The translations under genes and the position numbers were made by a program. Of a DNA stretch of 31,687 bases, positions 16,140 to 23,500 are shown one piece after another (the stretch's first letter is position 1; every line of letters begins with the position of its first letter). The DNA is from a virus. The notes beneath the pieces were generated by a model, which worked only from the letters and a program-made list of their open reading frames with translations, ran no database searches and was not told the DNA's origin. The stretch spans positions 1 to 31,687 of the IMG/VR virus record IMGVR_UViG_3300021085_000125; one strand, given 5' to 3'.

Positions 16140-16990
16140 GATGGTACTGTTGATGAAAAGGTTGGGCCGTTTGTTAGAGTAGCATTATTTCCGTAACCAG
16201 CCATGTCATAAACAGTTGTACCACTACCTCCTTCGATGCCATCACCCATTCTCCACCATGCTATAGGACTTAGGGATGTAAGGTCACTAGGTACTCCACT
16301 GTTGTAGATTGCCGTGACATTGGAGGCTGAAAGCTCGCTATTAAAAAAAGCTACTTCATCCACAAGTCCGTCAGAATAATTAGAACCATTTCTTCCTATA
16401 TATAAAGGAGCTGCACTACTACTCATACCACTATAACTACCCGAAGAAGATCTGCTTAAAGTAGCAGGACTCCCATTTAAATAACCTAAAATTCCGTCTT
16501 TAGCTGAAGTACCCCCTCGACCATCGTAAGTAAAAACAAAATTATACCATTGTCCTGTGCTTAATGCTTGGTTGATAAAGCAACTTTGAAAAGCCGCTCC
16601 GTCATACAAAACAAGTTGCATCTTTTGACCACCTGTCATTCTAACATGGTATTCACCTGTTGAGCTATAAACTCCTTTTGTTAAAATAGTAAAATTACTT
16701 AATGTGTCTATATAAACCCACGAACTAATACTAAATGCTAAGTCGCTACCATCACCGAAAACTAATTCTGAAGCTGAATTTATTGACAAATAGTCATCAG
16801 TACCATCAAGGGCTACGCTTGATATATTATTTCCTGAGTAGGGGTAAATAGCACGATCACTATTATACGCTCGCCAAGCCGCACCGTCATAGATGATGTA
16901 GTTATTAGTATCTGTTTCAAAGTAAGCATCACCCGCAAACGGCGAGCCTGGACGAGTTGATGATGTGACTGTTGGTATTGTTGTTGGCAT
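16136..16990 (-). CDS. LamG/concanavalin-like fibre protein
   Basis: A 284-residue protein. The first 45 residues (GDAYFETDTNNYIIYDGAAW) are an attachment-like module shared with its neighbours. The rest is a LamG-type lectin sandwich: FSISSWVYID near 85-95, a WYNFVFTYDG strand, GYLNGSPATL, PLYIGRNG, and the family-typical VDEVAFFNSELSASNVTAIYNSG near the end, then WWRMGDG. Such domains bind carbohydrate. Very likely a receptor-binding protein. It starts 5 nt after the neighbouring stop. Confidence 0.75.
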   Translation of the reverse strand: MPTTIPTVTSSTRPGSPFAGDAYFETDTNNYIIYDGAAWRAYNSDRAIYPYSGNNISSVALDGTDDYLSINSASELVFGDGSDLAFSISSWVYIDTLSNFTILTKGVYSSTGEYHVRMTGGQKMQLVLYDGAAFQSCFINQALSTGQWYNFVFTYDGRGGTSAKDGILGYLNGSPATLSRSSSGSYSGMSSSAAPLYIGRNGSNYSDGLVDEVAFFNSELSASNVTAIYNSGVPSDLTSLSPIAWWRMGDGIEGGSGTTVYDMAGYGNNATLTNGPTFSSTVPS

Positions 16991-16995
16991 GGCTA

Positions 16996-17340
16996 TTAAG
17001 AATCGTTGTTAAAAATGTACCAAGCACTACCATCGTAGATGTAGAAGTCATTGGTATCTGTGCCGAATGCGATACCCGCTTCTCCCGCAGATAATGGAGG
17101 TGTGCTTGCTAAAATGTTCGCTTCGGTGTCGCGTATGGTTACATTGAATATTTCGGGGCCGATAAACTGACTCAAGGTCGCATTACTCAAACCCGCAGTC
17201 GTCTCCGCCACATACAAGTTCTTGGAGTCCGTAGCGAAATACATCTCGCCTTGTACAGCCTCCTTCTTGAACTTCGATTTGTTCGCATCTGTGCCTGTCT
17301 TAAAGGCAATGCTAAAATCTTTCTTGTGAAGTTTATTCAT
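16996..17340 (-). CDS. Two-module fibre attachment protein (paralogue A)
   Basis: A 114-residue protein made of two related beta modules. The first (KKDFSIAFKTGTDANKSKF ... GEMYFATDSKNLYVAE) is about 70% identical to the whole of the next gene upstream. The second (AGEAGIAFGTDTNDFYIYDG, ending AWYIFN) resembles the N-terminus of the LamG-like fibre downstream. The G-(E/D)-x-(Y/A)-F-x-TD-T core resembles Mtd-like N-terminal domains that fix fibres to the tail. The start overlaps the paralogue's stop as ATGA. Confidence 0.65.
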   Translation of the reverse strand: MNKLHKKDFSIAFKTGTDANKSKFKKEAVQGEMYFATDSKNLYVAETTAGLSNATLSQFIGPEIFNVTIRDTEANILASTPPLSAGEAGIAFGTDTNDFYIYDGSAWYIFNNDS

Positions 17341-17543
17341 ACACCCGTATTGGCGGGATTAAACTGCACGAGGGTTGCGTCCAATGCTCCAGCGGTAGTC
17401 TCTGCCATGTACAACTTCTTCGTATCCGTAGCAAAGTACCACTCGCCTTGCACACACTCCTTAGCAAACTTCGTCTTGTTCGCGTCTGTTCCCGTCTTCA
17501 CCGCAATGGAGAAGTCCTTCTTTTGCAACTTATTGAGTGCCAT
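17337..17543 (-). CDS. Single-module fibre attachment protein (paralogue B)
   Basis: A 68-residue protein: MALNKLQKKDFSIAVKTGTD, then GEWYFATDTKKLYMAETTAG. It aligns along its first 60 residues with the adjacent 114-residue gene, a clear tandem duplication, and lacks the second module. Probably a small trimeric tail component or fibre base. Confidence 0.65.
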   Translation of the reverse strand: MALNKLQKKDFSIAVKTGTDANKTKFAKECVQGEWYFATDTKKLYMAETTAGALDATLVQFNPANTGV

Positions 17544-17546
17544 GAC

Positions 17547-18314
17547 TTAGCTTGCGGTTCCAGCGTTGATGCAAGGACTGCTTGGGCGGAGGCGTAGGTC
17601 GCCATTTGCGGAGTCTACGAATTGGGGGTCTGATGTAATTGTTGCACCTGTAGTGTTAACATTAAAAGAAGCACAGTTTGTCATTACACCGCTACCAAAA
17701 GGCCCCGCACTCCTACTGCCTGTTGCATAAAAAATACAATTTTTTGCCGTACCTCCATTAAAGAAATAACCCGCTGAATATGTTGATGCATAATTATTGC
17801 GGTCAATGCACGTGCAGTTTGTTAAAGTATTAGCGTTATTGGTTACGATTCTCATCCCTGTAGCACTCGTGTCTCCTAACTCAGGTTCAAAGATAGTACC
17901 TGTGGCAGTAAGCGAAATAAATGTACTATATTTTTTTGAAATGTAATGGCATGAATTAAGAATAAAATGATTTTTATAACCATTGTATCCCGCCCAATGA
18001 TCGACTGTTACAACCTTTACACTATCCCACTTTAAAGTCGGTTCGCCTGTAATTCCTGTCAGCCCACTAGTGTGCGTGAATATTGCATCATGTAAATTCT
18101 CAGCTTTATGCGTAATCTGATTGCTCACATCTCCTACATTTGAGTCACTCGCTATAGCGTTTGTCCAAGTGTAAGTACCATCCTTGTAAATCAGTAATTT
18201 AGAAGAGTCTGCTACTGCCGCCGAAAATGCGGTTGAATACTGATCCTCAAAAAAATAAGGACTAGCTTCTGTCCCCGCTCCTGTTCCTGTTCCTGGTTGT
18301 ATATAAATTGCCAT
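17547..18314 (-). CDS. Right-handed beta-helix tail spike-like protein
   Basis: A 255-residue protein with the pattern of parallel beta-helix proteins: recurring short strands with Asn/Cys/Ser ladders (HFILNSCHYISKKYSTFISL, NTLTNCTCIDRNN, GGTAKNCIFYAT, GVMTNCASFNV). The C-terminal capping motif DPQFVDSANGDLRLRPSSPC is typical of secreted beta-helix proteins of Verrucomicrobiota/Planctomycetota. It would bind or degrade a surface polysaccharide; no catalytic residues can be named. An AGAGG ribosome site is present. Confidence 0.7.
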   Translation of the reverse strand: MAIYIQPGTGTGAGTEASPYFFEDQYSTAFSAAVADSSKLLIYKDGTYTWTNAIASDSNVGDVSNQITHKAENLHDAIFTHTSGLTGITGEPTLKWDSVKVVTVDHWAGYNGYKNHFILNSCHYISKKYSTFISLTATGTIFEPELGDTSATGMRIVTNNANTLTNCTCIDRNNYASTYSAGYFFNGGTAKNCIFYATGSRSAGPFGSGVMTNCASFNVNTTGATITSDPQFVDSANGDLRLRPSSPCINAGTAS

Positions 18315-18342
18315 AATATGTGCCTCTAAGTTAGAATATTGG

Positions 18343-19134
18343 TTAAGCGATTAAACCGCCTGAGATTAAGATTGGTGCTGGATTTGCCCCTATGTCAGGG
18401 TTTTGAAAGCCTTGGCGAATAGGTAATCCATTCGCACCTAACGAGTCTGAGTCCCCGCTGATTACCGAGTAGTTTTCCCCGGCACTCTCTACCTCAATGT
18501 CAGGCTCGGTCGAATCCTCGACTACACTAAATCCAAATCCCGGTGCTAAGCGCCCTCCTGTTGGGGTGTTAAGATAGATGGAACCGCCGTCGGGCAATAA
18601 AAAGTCAAGGTCGCCTGAGTCATTAGCGATAACCATCACTAACTTCTTCGGATTATCGATTACCTTAAAACTCTGATTAGAAAACGCTCCGATGTGCGGG
18701 TTGTCCGTTCCACGAAGGGCGGTGGTGAGTGGGCCGTCTACATCTGCGGTAGGTTCTGCTGGAACCCAATTTGACCCACCCCATTTAAGAAAGTCAGTAG
18801 TGGTTGGTGCAACTGTGCTGGTGTCTACATCGGCTAATACATCAATGCTATCGGTAGGTTGTACCGCACTACCCGCTAATGTTCCTTGTGCCGCAGTTGC
18901 GTAAGCAGATGCATCAGTAGTTGCCGCTGTGCCTAGTCCGCTCACATCGGTGTTAGCAATACTTACTGCACCCGTTCGTCCAGCAACGCTTTGCACGGGT
19001 GATGCACCCATGAGGTTGGCGACTGTGACGCTCTTTGTAGTGGGCGTTCCACTTATATCGGTAATGGGTAAAATATCCCCAACGGCTGGCGTTACTCCGA
19101 GTGCATCTAATGCTGAAATTTTCTTATTTGCCAT
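18343..19134 (-). CDS. Tail fibre protein (KISALDAL / AGRTGAV type)
   Basis: A 263-residue protein starting MANKKISALDALGVTPAVGD, with ITDISGTPTTKSVTVANL, an N-terminal pattern common on phage fibres, then VQSVAGRTGAV (about 48-58), a shaft motif usual in tail fibres, and an Ala/Thr-rich shaft. The C-terminal 100 residues are a beta domain (LDFLLPDGGSIYLN ... SVISGDSDSLGANG) of unknown specificity. A good AGAGGAA site precedes the ATG. Confidence 0.65.
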   Translation of the reverse strand: MANKKISALDALGVTPAVGDILPITDISGTPTTKSVTVANLMGASPVQSVAGRTGAVSIANTDVSGLGTAATTDASAYATAAQGTLAGSAVQPTDSIDVLADVDTSTVAPTTTDFLKWGGSNWVPAEPTADVDGPLTTALRGTDNPHIGAFSNQSFKVIDNPKKLVMVIANDSGDLDFLLPDGGSIYLNTPTGGRLAPGFGFSVVEDSTEPDIEVESAGENYSVISGDSDSLGANGLPIRQGFQNPDIGANPAPILISGGLIA

Positions 19135-19149
19135 AGTTTATTTCCTCTC

Positions 19150-19299
19150 TTAATCGAATGCTAAAAATTGACCCGCTTCTACTTGCAAGAAGTCTTCCGC
19201 CTCGGTTTGGATTACGCCATCGGGGCCAAGGTCGCCTTCGGGAATACCACTTGCAGTATGTGGTCGCCCGGCTGTGACATTTAGATCATGCGTGAGCAT
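19150..19299 (-). CDS. 49-residue acidic tail-cluster protein
   Basis: A short frame whose ATG at 19299 directly abuts the stop of the preceding gene (TAGATG), giving zero spacing and likely reinitiation. The product MLTHDLNVTAGRPHTASGIP continues with an acidic, non-repetitive C-terminus ending QVEAGQFLAFD. Its TAA falls 15 nt before the next start. No homology is recognised, but it fills the gap exactly and its composition matches its neighbours. Confidence 0.55.
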   Translation of the reverse strand: MLTHDLNVTAGRPHTASGIPEGDLGPDGVIQTEAEDFLQVEAGQFLAFD

Positions 19300-19557
19300 C
19301 TATCGATTGTACGCAATGACGCTGCCGGTCGCTAAAGTGATTTCATCGAACGCGCCATAAAGTGCGGTGTTCGCTCCAAGGGTAAGTGGGGATGATCCAC
19401 CCGCAGTAAGATCAGATATACCTTCGATATTTCCGCTGATGCTTGTAATGGTGGTGTCTTCCATAGCCACGATACTAAACCATCTGCCTGTGTTGGATGC
19501 TGTATCGGATATAAACTTTCCTCCGTTTAACCCTACTCCTCTGTATTCGTTTGCCAT
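19300..19557 (-). CDS. Small beta-rich tail protein
   Basis: An 85-residue protein starting MANEYRGVGLNGGKFISD and ending GSVIAYNR, composed of short strands with Gly/Thr/Ser and an ITSISGNIEGISDL segment. Such small proteins next to fibre genes may be fibre-tip or decoration proteins. It starts 2 nt after the adaptor stop. No named family. Confidence 0.55.
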   Translation of the reverse strand: MANEYRGVGLNGGKFISDTASNTGRWFSIVAMEDTTITSISGNIEGISDLTAGGSSPLTLGANTALYGAFDEITLATGSVIAYNR

Positions 19558-19559
19558 AA

Positions 19560-20378
19560 TTAGTAATGTGTTTGGATCGTTGATCCGTAGGTTGTAAATT
19601 GTATGTGTTGTTGTTGGCCTTGCTGGCGTTCGAGTTTATCGAGTTCAGCTAGTAAAATACCTTCGGATTGTTGTTGAATAGCCATTGCTTTATCCAATTG
19701 TCCGTCTGCGGTGAGGTAGTCGGAATAGGCTCCCGTAACGACATATTCTGAAAATATGTACGGAAAATCCGTATCGCTCGACACATAGTCCACGAAGGGG
19801 GCGCGATATAATATATAAACGGGTGCTGTACTTGCACGATTTATGAATACAACATTTCCGTAACTTACAGATGAATATTCTATACGATAAGGAACCTCAC
19901 TCGGACTACCCGATGCGTATGGGTCTTTCTCTGTAACTCGGAGGATCTCTCCAATATTTGATCCGTATTCAAGTACACCCATGACTATGGCTTTTGCTTC
20001 TGCCCCGGTACCTCCACCACCACTAAAGGTAATGGTTGGTGCTTCCAGGTATCCTGTACCGTTGTTCGTTACCGCAACTCCGTTTACCTGTCCATTAGCA
20101 TTGATGGTGGCGGTTGCTGTGGCACTTCCACTAACCGATACGGTTGGTGCGCTTGTGTACCCACTCCCCCCATTGGTTACATTAATTGATCGTACCTGGA
20201 TATCGGGTAACTTTGGTTCGAGGCGTATAGTGTCGGGCCATCTTGCCCGTTCCCACGCTAGTCTGCCAAAGCGATTGAAACTCCGTACTGCCGCACCTTC
20301 CTCTTGTGTAAGAAGACTATCAACTCCAACCATGTGTTTAAGGTTGGTGAGTAGCGTGCTTACGGGTACTTGCCTCAT
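19560..20378 (-). CDS. Head-tail adaptor-like protein (T7 gp11 type) with beta-repeat insertion
   Basis: A 272-residue protein. The helical N-terminus (STLLTNLKHMVGVDSLLTQE, FNRFGRLAWERARWPDTI) and C-terminus (YSDYLTADGQLDKAMAIQQQ, LAELDKLERQQGQQQ) follow the pattern of podoviral adaptor / tail tubular A proteins below the portal. Between them (about 65-130) lie two copies of a GG(S/T)GY(T/L)xAPTxxxSG unit, an inserted beta domain that could face outwards as a decoration or glycan binder. The gene is coupled to the upstream small gene by ATGA. The adaptor role is inferred from terminal helices and synteny. Confidence 0.55.
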   Translation of the reverse strand: MRQVPVSTLLTNLKHMVGVDSLLTQEEGAAVRSFNRFGRLAWERARWPDTIRLEPKLPDIQVRSINVTNGGSGYTSAPTVSVSGSATATATINANGQVNGVAVTNNGTGYLEAPTITFSGGGGTGAEAKAIVMGVLEYGSNIGEILRVTEKDPYASGSPSEVPYRIEYSSVSYGNVVFINRASTAPVYILYRAPFVDYVSSDTDFPYIFSEYVVTGAYSDYLTADGQLDKAMAIQQQSEGILLAELDKLERQQGQQQHIQFTTYGSTIQTHY

Positions 20379-20716
20379 GCGAAACTCTTAGAGTTAAAAC
20401 TAGGTGTGGTAAGTGTCTTTGATTTAAATGATGGGTTTTTAGATAAGAACCCTTTGATAAATGATTTATCTCCCCAGCATCCTCGTTCTTTTTGATGCCA
20501 CCGGAAGTATTCGCGTGCGGGGATACTTGCCTTGAGTTGTCCAAGTCCATCTGTCTTGGCTACACCCATTGCTTCGTTTTCTCTCATAGCCATTTTTTCC
20601 CGCATGACTGATTCGTGTTCTTCGAGGTCAACCTCGTAACGCAAGTAACGATCCAAGTTTTTCATAAACTGAGATCCGTTTCCTTCCTTCCACTTTGGTA
20701 TGAGTAAATTTGCCAT
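20375..20716 (-). CDS. Conserved-looking head-completion-region protein
   Basis: A 113-residue basic protein starting MANLLIPKWKEGNGSQFMKN. A helical middle (YEVDLEEHESVMREKMAMRE) is followed by AREYFRWHQKERGCWGDKSF and a Lys/Ser-rich tail. It lies between the capsid hairpin and the adaptor. No Shine-Dalgarno site. Function unknown; a virion or head-completion role fits the position. Confidence 0.55.
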   Translation of the reverse strand: MANLLIPKWKEGNGSQFMKNLDRYLRYEVDLEEHESVMREKMAMRENEAMGVAKTDGLGQLKASIPAREYFRWHQKERGCWGDKSFIKGFLSKNPSFKSKTLTTPSFNSKSFA

Positions 20717-20737
20717 GCTTAATATTTAAAGAGATTA

Positions 20738-20766
20738 GGGAGAGGCCCGCTACGCAGACCTCTCCC
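20738..20766 (-). terminator. Hairpin after the capsid gene (partial terminator)
   Basis: Stem GGGAGAGG/CCTCTCCC (8 bp, perfect) with a 13-nt loop, in the 68-nt gap after the major capsid stop. On the minus strand it is followed by CTAATCTCTTTAAAT, only weakly T-rich, so partial termination or mRNA 3' stabilisation is more likely than full stop. Confidence 0.6.
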
Positions 20767-20784
20767 CGAATAATGAACAAACAA

Positions 20785-21768
20785 TTAGTTTATTTTGCCG
20801 TGTGCTTTAGGAGCAAGACATGCAAGTCCAGCAATCGTCTCACAGAAACCTCTGCGTCCGCCGCCTTTGTTCTCAAGCTCAGAAGAAGACTCAGCTTTGA
20901 GCATATTTACAGCGATGTACTCAGGGTCGATAAGTAAACCAGCATTGGTGTCTACGGTGTCCGAGCCACTAGTCCTATTTAAAAACAAGGATGGTACAAT
21001 GGCCACACTTCCGAAATCTCCGTCATATAAATTTACTACGAGGGAGATGGACTTGGACTCAGCGGGTTGTGTTACCTGGAAGTTCAACGCTGTGGTTGTA
21101 CCTTCTTGACGAGCGAAGTTAGAGATATCGCGCTTCAAGGTAGGACCAGCAATCAAGGTAAGTTGTCCACCGGGCATTCCGTTTGCTTCGTACAAGTCTT
21201 GAAGCAATCCATTCATGTTAGCTTCAGTAAAAGAACTACTACCAAGGGAAACACTTGCGACTGATTGATAAGCGGCGGGAACATCACTTGGTTGTCCACC
21301 TTCACCTAACCATTTAAATAATCCGCGTGTCTTGTATGGGTTAGTTCCATCATCTTGATCACGGTCTTGTGACGAACAAAGTGCGGCTTCAATATCGCGC
21401 TTCATTTGCCGTACAGCTTTTCCTTCGGCGTTTGCAAATTCAGAATCCACGCCAGCAACATCGACTAATTCCTGGATGTTTGAGACTTGGTAGTTCTGAC
21501 GAAATACTTGTACATGATTTCCAAGTTTAGCACGGTTGGCTACTTGGTTAGTAAAGCTAGTCTCGTCAGCACCTTCGAGTACTCCCGCAAATGCTGGGGT
21601 ACTGAGTTCATCTGTTTGCCACTCAAAGAATGTACCGTTTGCTTTTCCCTTTTTAGCGAGTGAAAGCAGAGGTGTGCGCTCTGGTTCTAGAATGGTTAAA
21701 ATATCGGATAAGTCTTCGCGGTTAGATGCGAGCGAAGTTCCGCTAATGTGTGATTTGGTCATTGCCAT
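20785..21768 (-). CDS. Major capsid protein (SU10/DUF5309-like)
   Basis: A 327-residue protein starting MAMTKSHISGTSLASNREDL. The N-terminal stretch DILTILEPERTPLLSLAKKG and FFEWQTDEL, followed by ANRAKLGNHVQVFRQNYQVS, is the pattern of DUF5309/SU10-type HK97-fold major heads. It has the strongest ribosome site in the window (AAGGAGG, 9 nt before ATG), fitting the highest-expressed gene. It lies immediately after the scaffold and is followed by an attenuating hairpin. Family identity is from memory of the N-terminal pattern, supported by synteny. Confidence 0.8.
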   Translation of the reverse strand: MAMTKSHISGTSLASNREDLSDILTILEPERTPLLSLAKKGKANGTFFEWQTDELSTPAFAGVLEGADETSFTNQVANRAKLGNHVQVFRQNYQVSNIQELVDVAGVDSEFANAEGKAVRQMKRDIEAALCSSQDRDQDDGTNPYKTRGLFKWLGEGGQPSDVPAAYQSVASVSLGSSSFTEANMNGLLQDLYEANGMPGGQLTLIAGPTLKRDISNFARQEGTTTALNFQVTQPAESKSISLVVNLYDGDFGSVAIVPSLFLNRTSGSDTVDTNAGLLIDPEYIAVNMLKAESSSELENKGGGRRGFCETIAGLACLAPKAHGKIN

Positions 21769-21789
21769 GATTTATTTCCTCCTTGGAGT

Positions 21790-22899
21790 TTAAGTTTTAT
21801 TTCTAAGTTTAAGATATACTTGGTAGTCTGTCATTGAGCCTGATCGGTCGAATTTAGCCTTCGCCGCTTGCAGAGCTTTCGTTTTATTCGCCTGGGGAGT
21901 CTTGGGCCTAGCTGTACCAGCTTCCGTACTTGCCATTGGGGCTTTCGGTTTTGCGGCTGGTTTAGCCTTCTGACCTTGCCTTTCAGATACTGCGTTAATT
22001 CCTTCGACAATTAAACCTAACGCAAAGTTAGAGTTTGGCATGTAGTTTAGGATTGGTTGCAATGAAGGGTCACCCTTTAGTTGCATGAACTGCTGGTACC
22101 ATGCGCTACTCTCATCACCCAAGTATGCGAATGTATCCTTGGCTTGCTGATTCGCGTTTTCGCGCTGTTGTAGCCATTGTTGCCTAGCTGGTGCATCCTT
22201 ACGCAGAGTCTTATTCGCGTTTGCTTTTATGCGGCGCAATTCAGACTTAGTGTAAGTCGTATCCCCATCCTTTACCACATACTCGTTGCCGTTATCATCG
22301 TACTCCACTTCGTTGTCGATATGCTCATCTACCCAATCTAAGAGCGTGGTGAGTTGCTCGACTTCTTTTTGTAGCGACTGAGCATCATTGATACTGTGAA
22401 AGGCATTATCCTTGAGGAACTCAGGTAATTCGGCACTAGTGGGTGCTTGCTGGGCTTCTTCGGCCTTAGCTTGCAGTTCCGCATTCTCTGCGAGTAGTGC
22501 TTTCTTCTGAGCGGTAAGTCTTCCAAATCGCTTGACGGCAGATGCGTTCAGCGCCTTTGCGAGATCTCGTGACTCATCCTCGGATAAGTTATCCAGGTCG
22601 ATGTTAAACTTTGAAAGAACATTTTCTGAAGGTTCTGCGGGCGGCGAAGATTCTTCTTCCTCCACTTGCTCCTCTTCGACAGACTGTGAATTTTCCTCTA
22701 AGACATCTGTAGGCTCCGCAGTTTCTTCAGCGGGTTCATCCGTCTCTTCGGTAAGTTCGGGTAATTCTTCCTGTGGTTGCTTGCCTTTCAGTAACTGATC
22801 TGCAAATTCTGCCATCGAAAGGTTGCCCTCACTTGCGTTTGTATTTTCCACGGAATTTTCAGAGGACTCCGAGACAACCTCTTTGGTTAATGTTTCCAT
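21790..22899 (-). CDS. Scaffolding protein
   Basis: A 369-residue protein. The first 110 residues are extremely acidic and Ser/Pro-rich (ETDEPAEETAEPTDVLEENS). A helical, coiled-coil-like region follows (RLTAQKKALLAENAELQAKA), then a mixed middle (FLKDNAFHSINDAQSLQKEV), and a basic C-terminus (RPKTPQANKTKALQAAKAKF) of the type that binds the capsid inner face. Position directly before the major capsid gene is standard. No Shine-Dalgarno site. A promoter and phased repeats lie just upstream, so it starts a new transcript after a terminator. Confidence 0.8.
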   Translation of the reverse strand: METLTKEVVSESSENSVENTNASEGNLSMAEFADQLLKGKQPQEELPELTEETDEPAEETAEPTDVLEENSQSVEEEQVEEEESSPPAEPSENVLSKFNIDLDNLSEDESRDLAKALNASAVKRFGRLTAQKKALLAENAELQAKAEEAQQAPTSAELPEFLKDNAFHSINDAQSLQKEVEQLTTLLDWVDEHIDNEVEYDDNGNEYVVKDGDTTYTKSELRRIKANANKTLRKDAPARQQWLQQRENANQQAKDTFAYLGDESSAWYQQFMQLKGDPSLQPILNYMPNSNFALGLIVEGINAVSERQGQKAKPAAKPKAPMASTEAGTARPKTPQANKTKALQAAKAKFDRSGSMTDYQVYLKLRNKT

Positions 22900-22923
22900 A
22901 AGTCAACAAGGCTAAAAGCCTAG

Positions 22924-22948
22924 TGTAGCAAAATGTAGCTACTTGTAG
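22924..22948 (-). repeat. Three TGTAG repeats at exact 10-bp spacing
   Basis: TGTAG (CTACA on the minus strand) occurs at 22924, 22934 and 22944, one helical turn apart, directly upstream of the scaffold gene. The middle copy overlaps the predicted -10 box. A similar 10-bp pair occurs at 30502/30512, and GTAG repeats at 25572/25582. Confidence 0.7.
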
Positions 22949-22960
22949 AGCAAATGGCAA
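22932..22960 (-). promoter_or_regulatory. Promoter of the scaffold/capsid transcript
   Basis: Minus-strand TTGCCA (22955-22960), 17-bp spacer, TACATT (22932-22937). It lies just after a terminator and 30 nt before the scaffold ATG. The same arrangement with the same -10 occurs before the portal gene. Confidence 0.6.
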
Positions 22961-22999
22961 CAAAAAGCCCCCACGGCTAACCCATAACCGTGAGGGCTT
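22961..22999 (-). terminator. Intrinsic terminator between portal unit and scaffold unit
   Basis: Stem of 11 base pairs with one mismatch (AAGCCC-C-CACGG with CCGTG-A-GGGCTT) and an 11-nt loop. On the minus strand it is followed by TTTTTG. It ends the portal transcript 15 nt after the last stop. Confidence 0.85.
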
Positions 23000-23013
23000 A
23001 ATAGTATGAACAA

Positions 23014-23250
23014 TTACAAGCTATAGAAATTATCTAACTCTTCATCGATTGCTTCGAGCTTTCCTGTGAAGTGAAAGTGTAAATTTTGGTTCTCGATATT
23101 CTTGCGATTCTGTAGCTCGCGGATGGTTTCCTCCCGCATTGCTTCGCGTACCTCGATATACTTTTTGAAGTGTGGTTCGTTCTTAAGGAAGGTAAGTGCG
23201 TTAATTGCTTCTTCGGCATTTACTTCGTGGTATTTTTTCCGTTTGATCAT
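23014..23250 (-). CDS. Small helical protein between portal and scaffold
   Basis: A 78-residue charged, helical protein starting MIKRKKYHEVNAEEAINALT, with a coiled-coil-like centre (YIEVREAMREETIRELQNRK) and ending LEAIDEELDNFYSL. It is the last gene before the terminator. It starts 1 nt after its neighbour's stop. The location suggests a capsid-assembly helper; no function can be assigned. Confidence 0.6.
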   Translation of the reverse strand: MIKRKKYHEVNAEEAINALTFLKNEPHFKKYIEVREAMREETIRELQNRKNIENQNLHFHFTGKLEAIDEELDNFYSL

Positions 23251-23251
23251 A

Positions 23252-23500
23252 TTACCATTTTTTGCATGACCAATAGCCAGCGGTTAATTTAGACTTCTTT
23301 TCATCGCACTTATGTCGCGCTCGGAAGGATTTACGCCGTGCGGGTATGTTCTTCTTGATGGACATGTTTGGGTCTCCAAAGCGTACAAGACGAACCGTAT
23401 CCTTTTCCTTAGCGAGTACGGCAAACTTTTTAGACTTACCAGGAGTTCGCTTAGGTTTATTATATCCTGAGAATCTTTCTCCACGATGAGTTATGCTCAT
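23252..23500 (-). CDS. Small basic conserved phage protein (FGDPNMSIKK / YWSCKKW type)
   Basis: An 82-residue, very basic protein. The segment VRLVRFGDPNMSIKKNIP followed by RRKSFRARHKCDEKKSKLT and the C-terminus YWSCKKW is a pattern I recognise from small proteins beside portal genes in many marine phages; its role is not known to me. Two Cys are conserved-looking (CDEKK and WSCKKW). The start overlaps the portal stop as ATGA. Basic charge would suit contact with DNA or the acidic scaffold. Confidence 0.7.
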   Translation of the reverse strand: MSITHRGERFSGYNKPKRTPGKSKKFAVLAKEKDTVRLVRFGDPNMSIKKNIPARRKSFRARHKCDEKKSKLTAGYWSCKKW

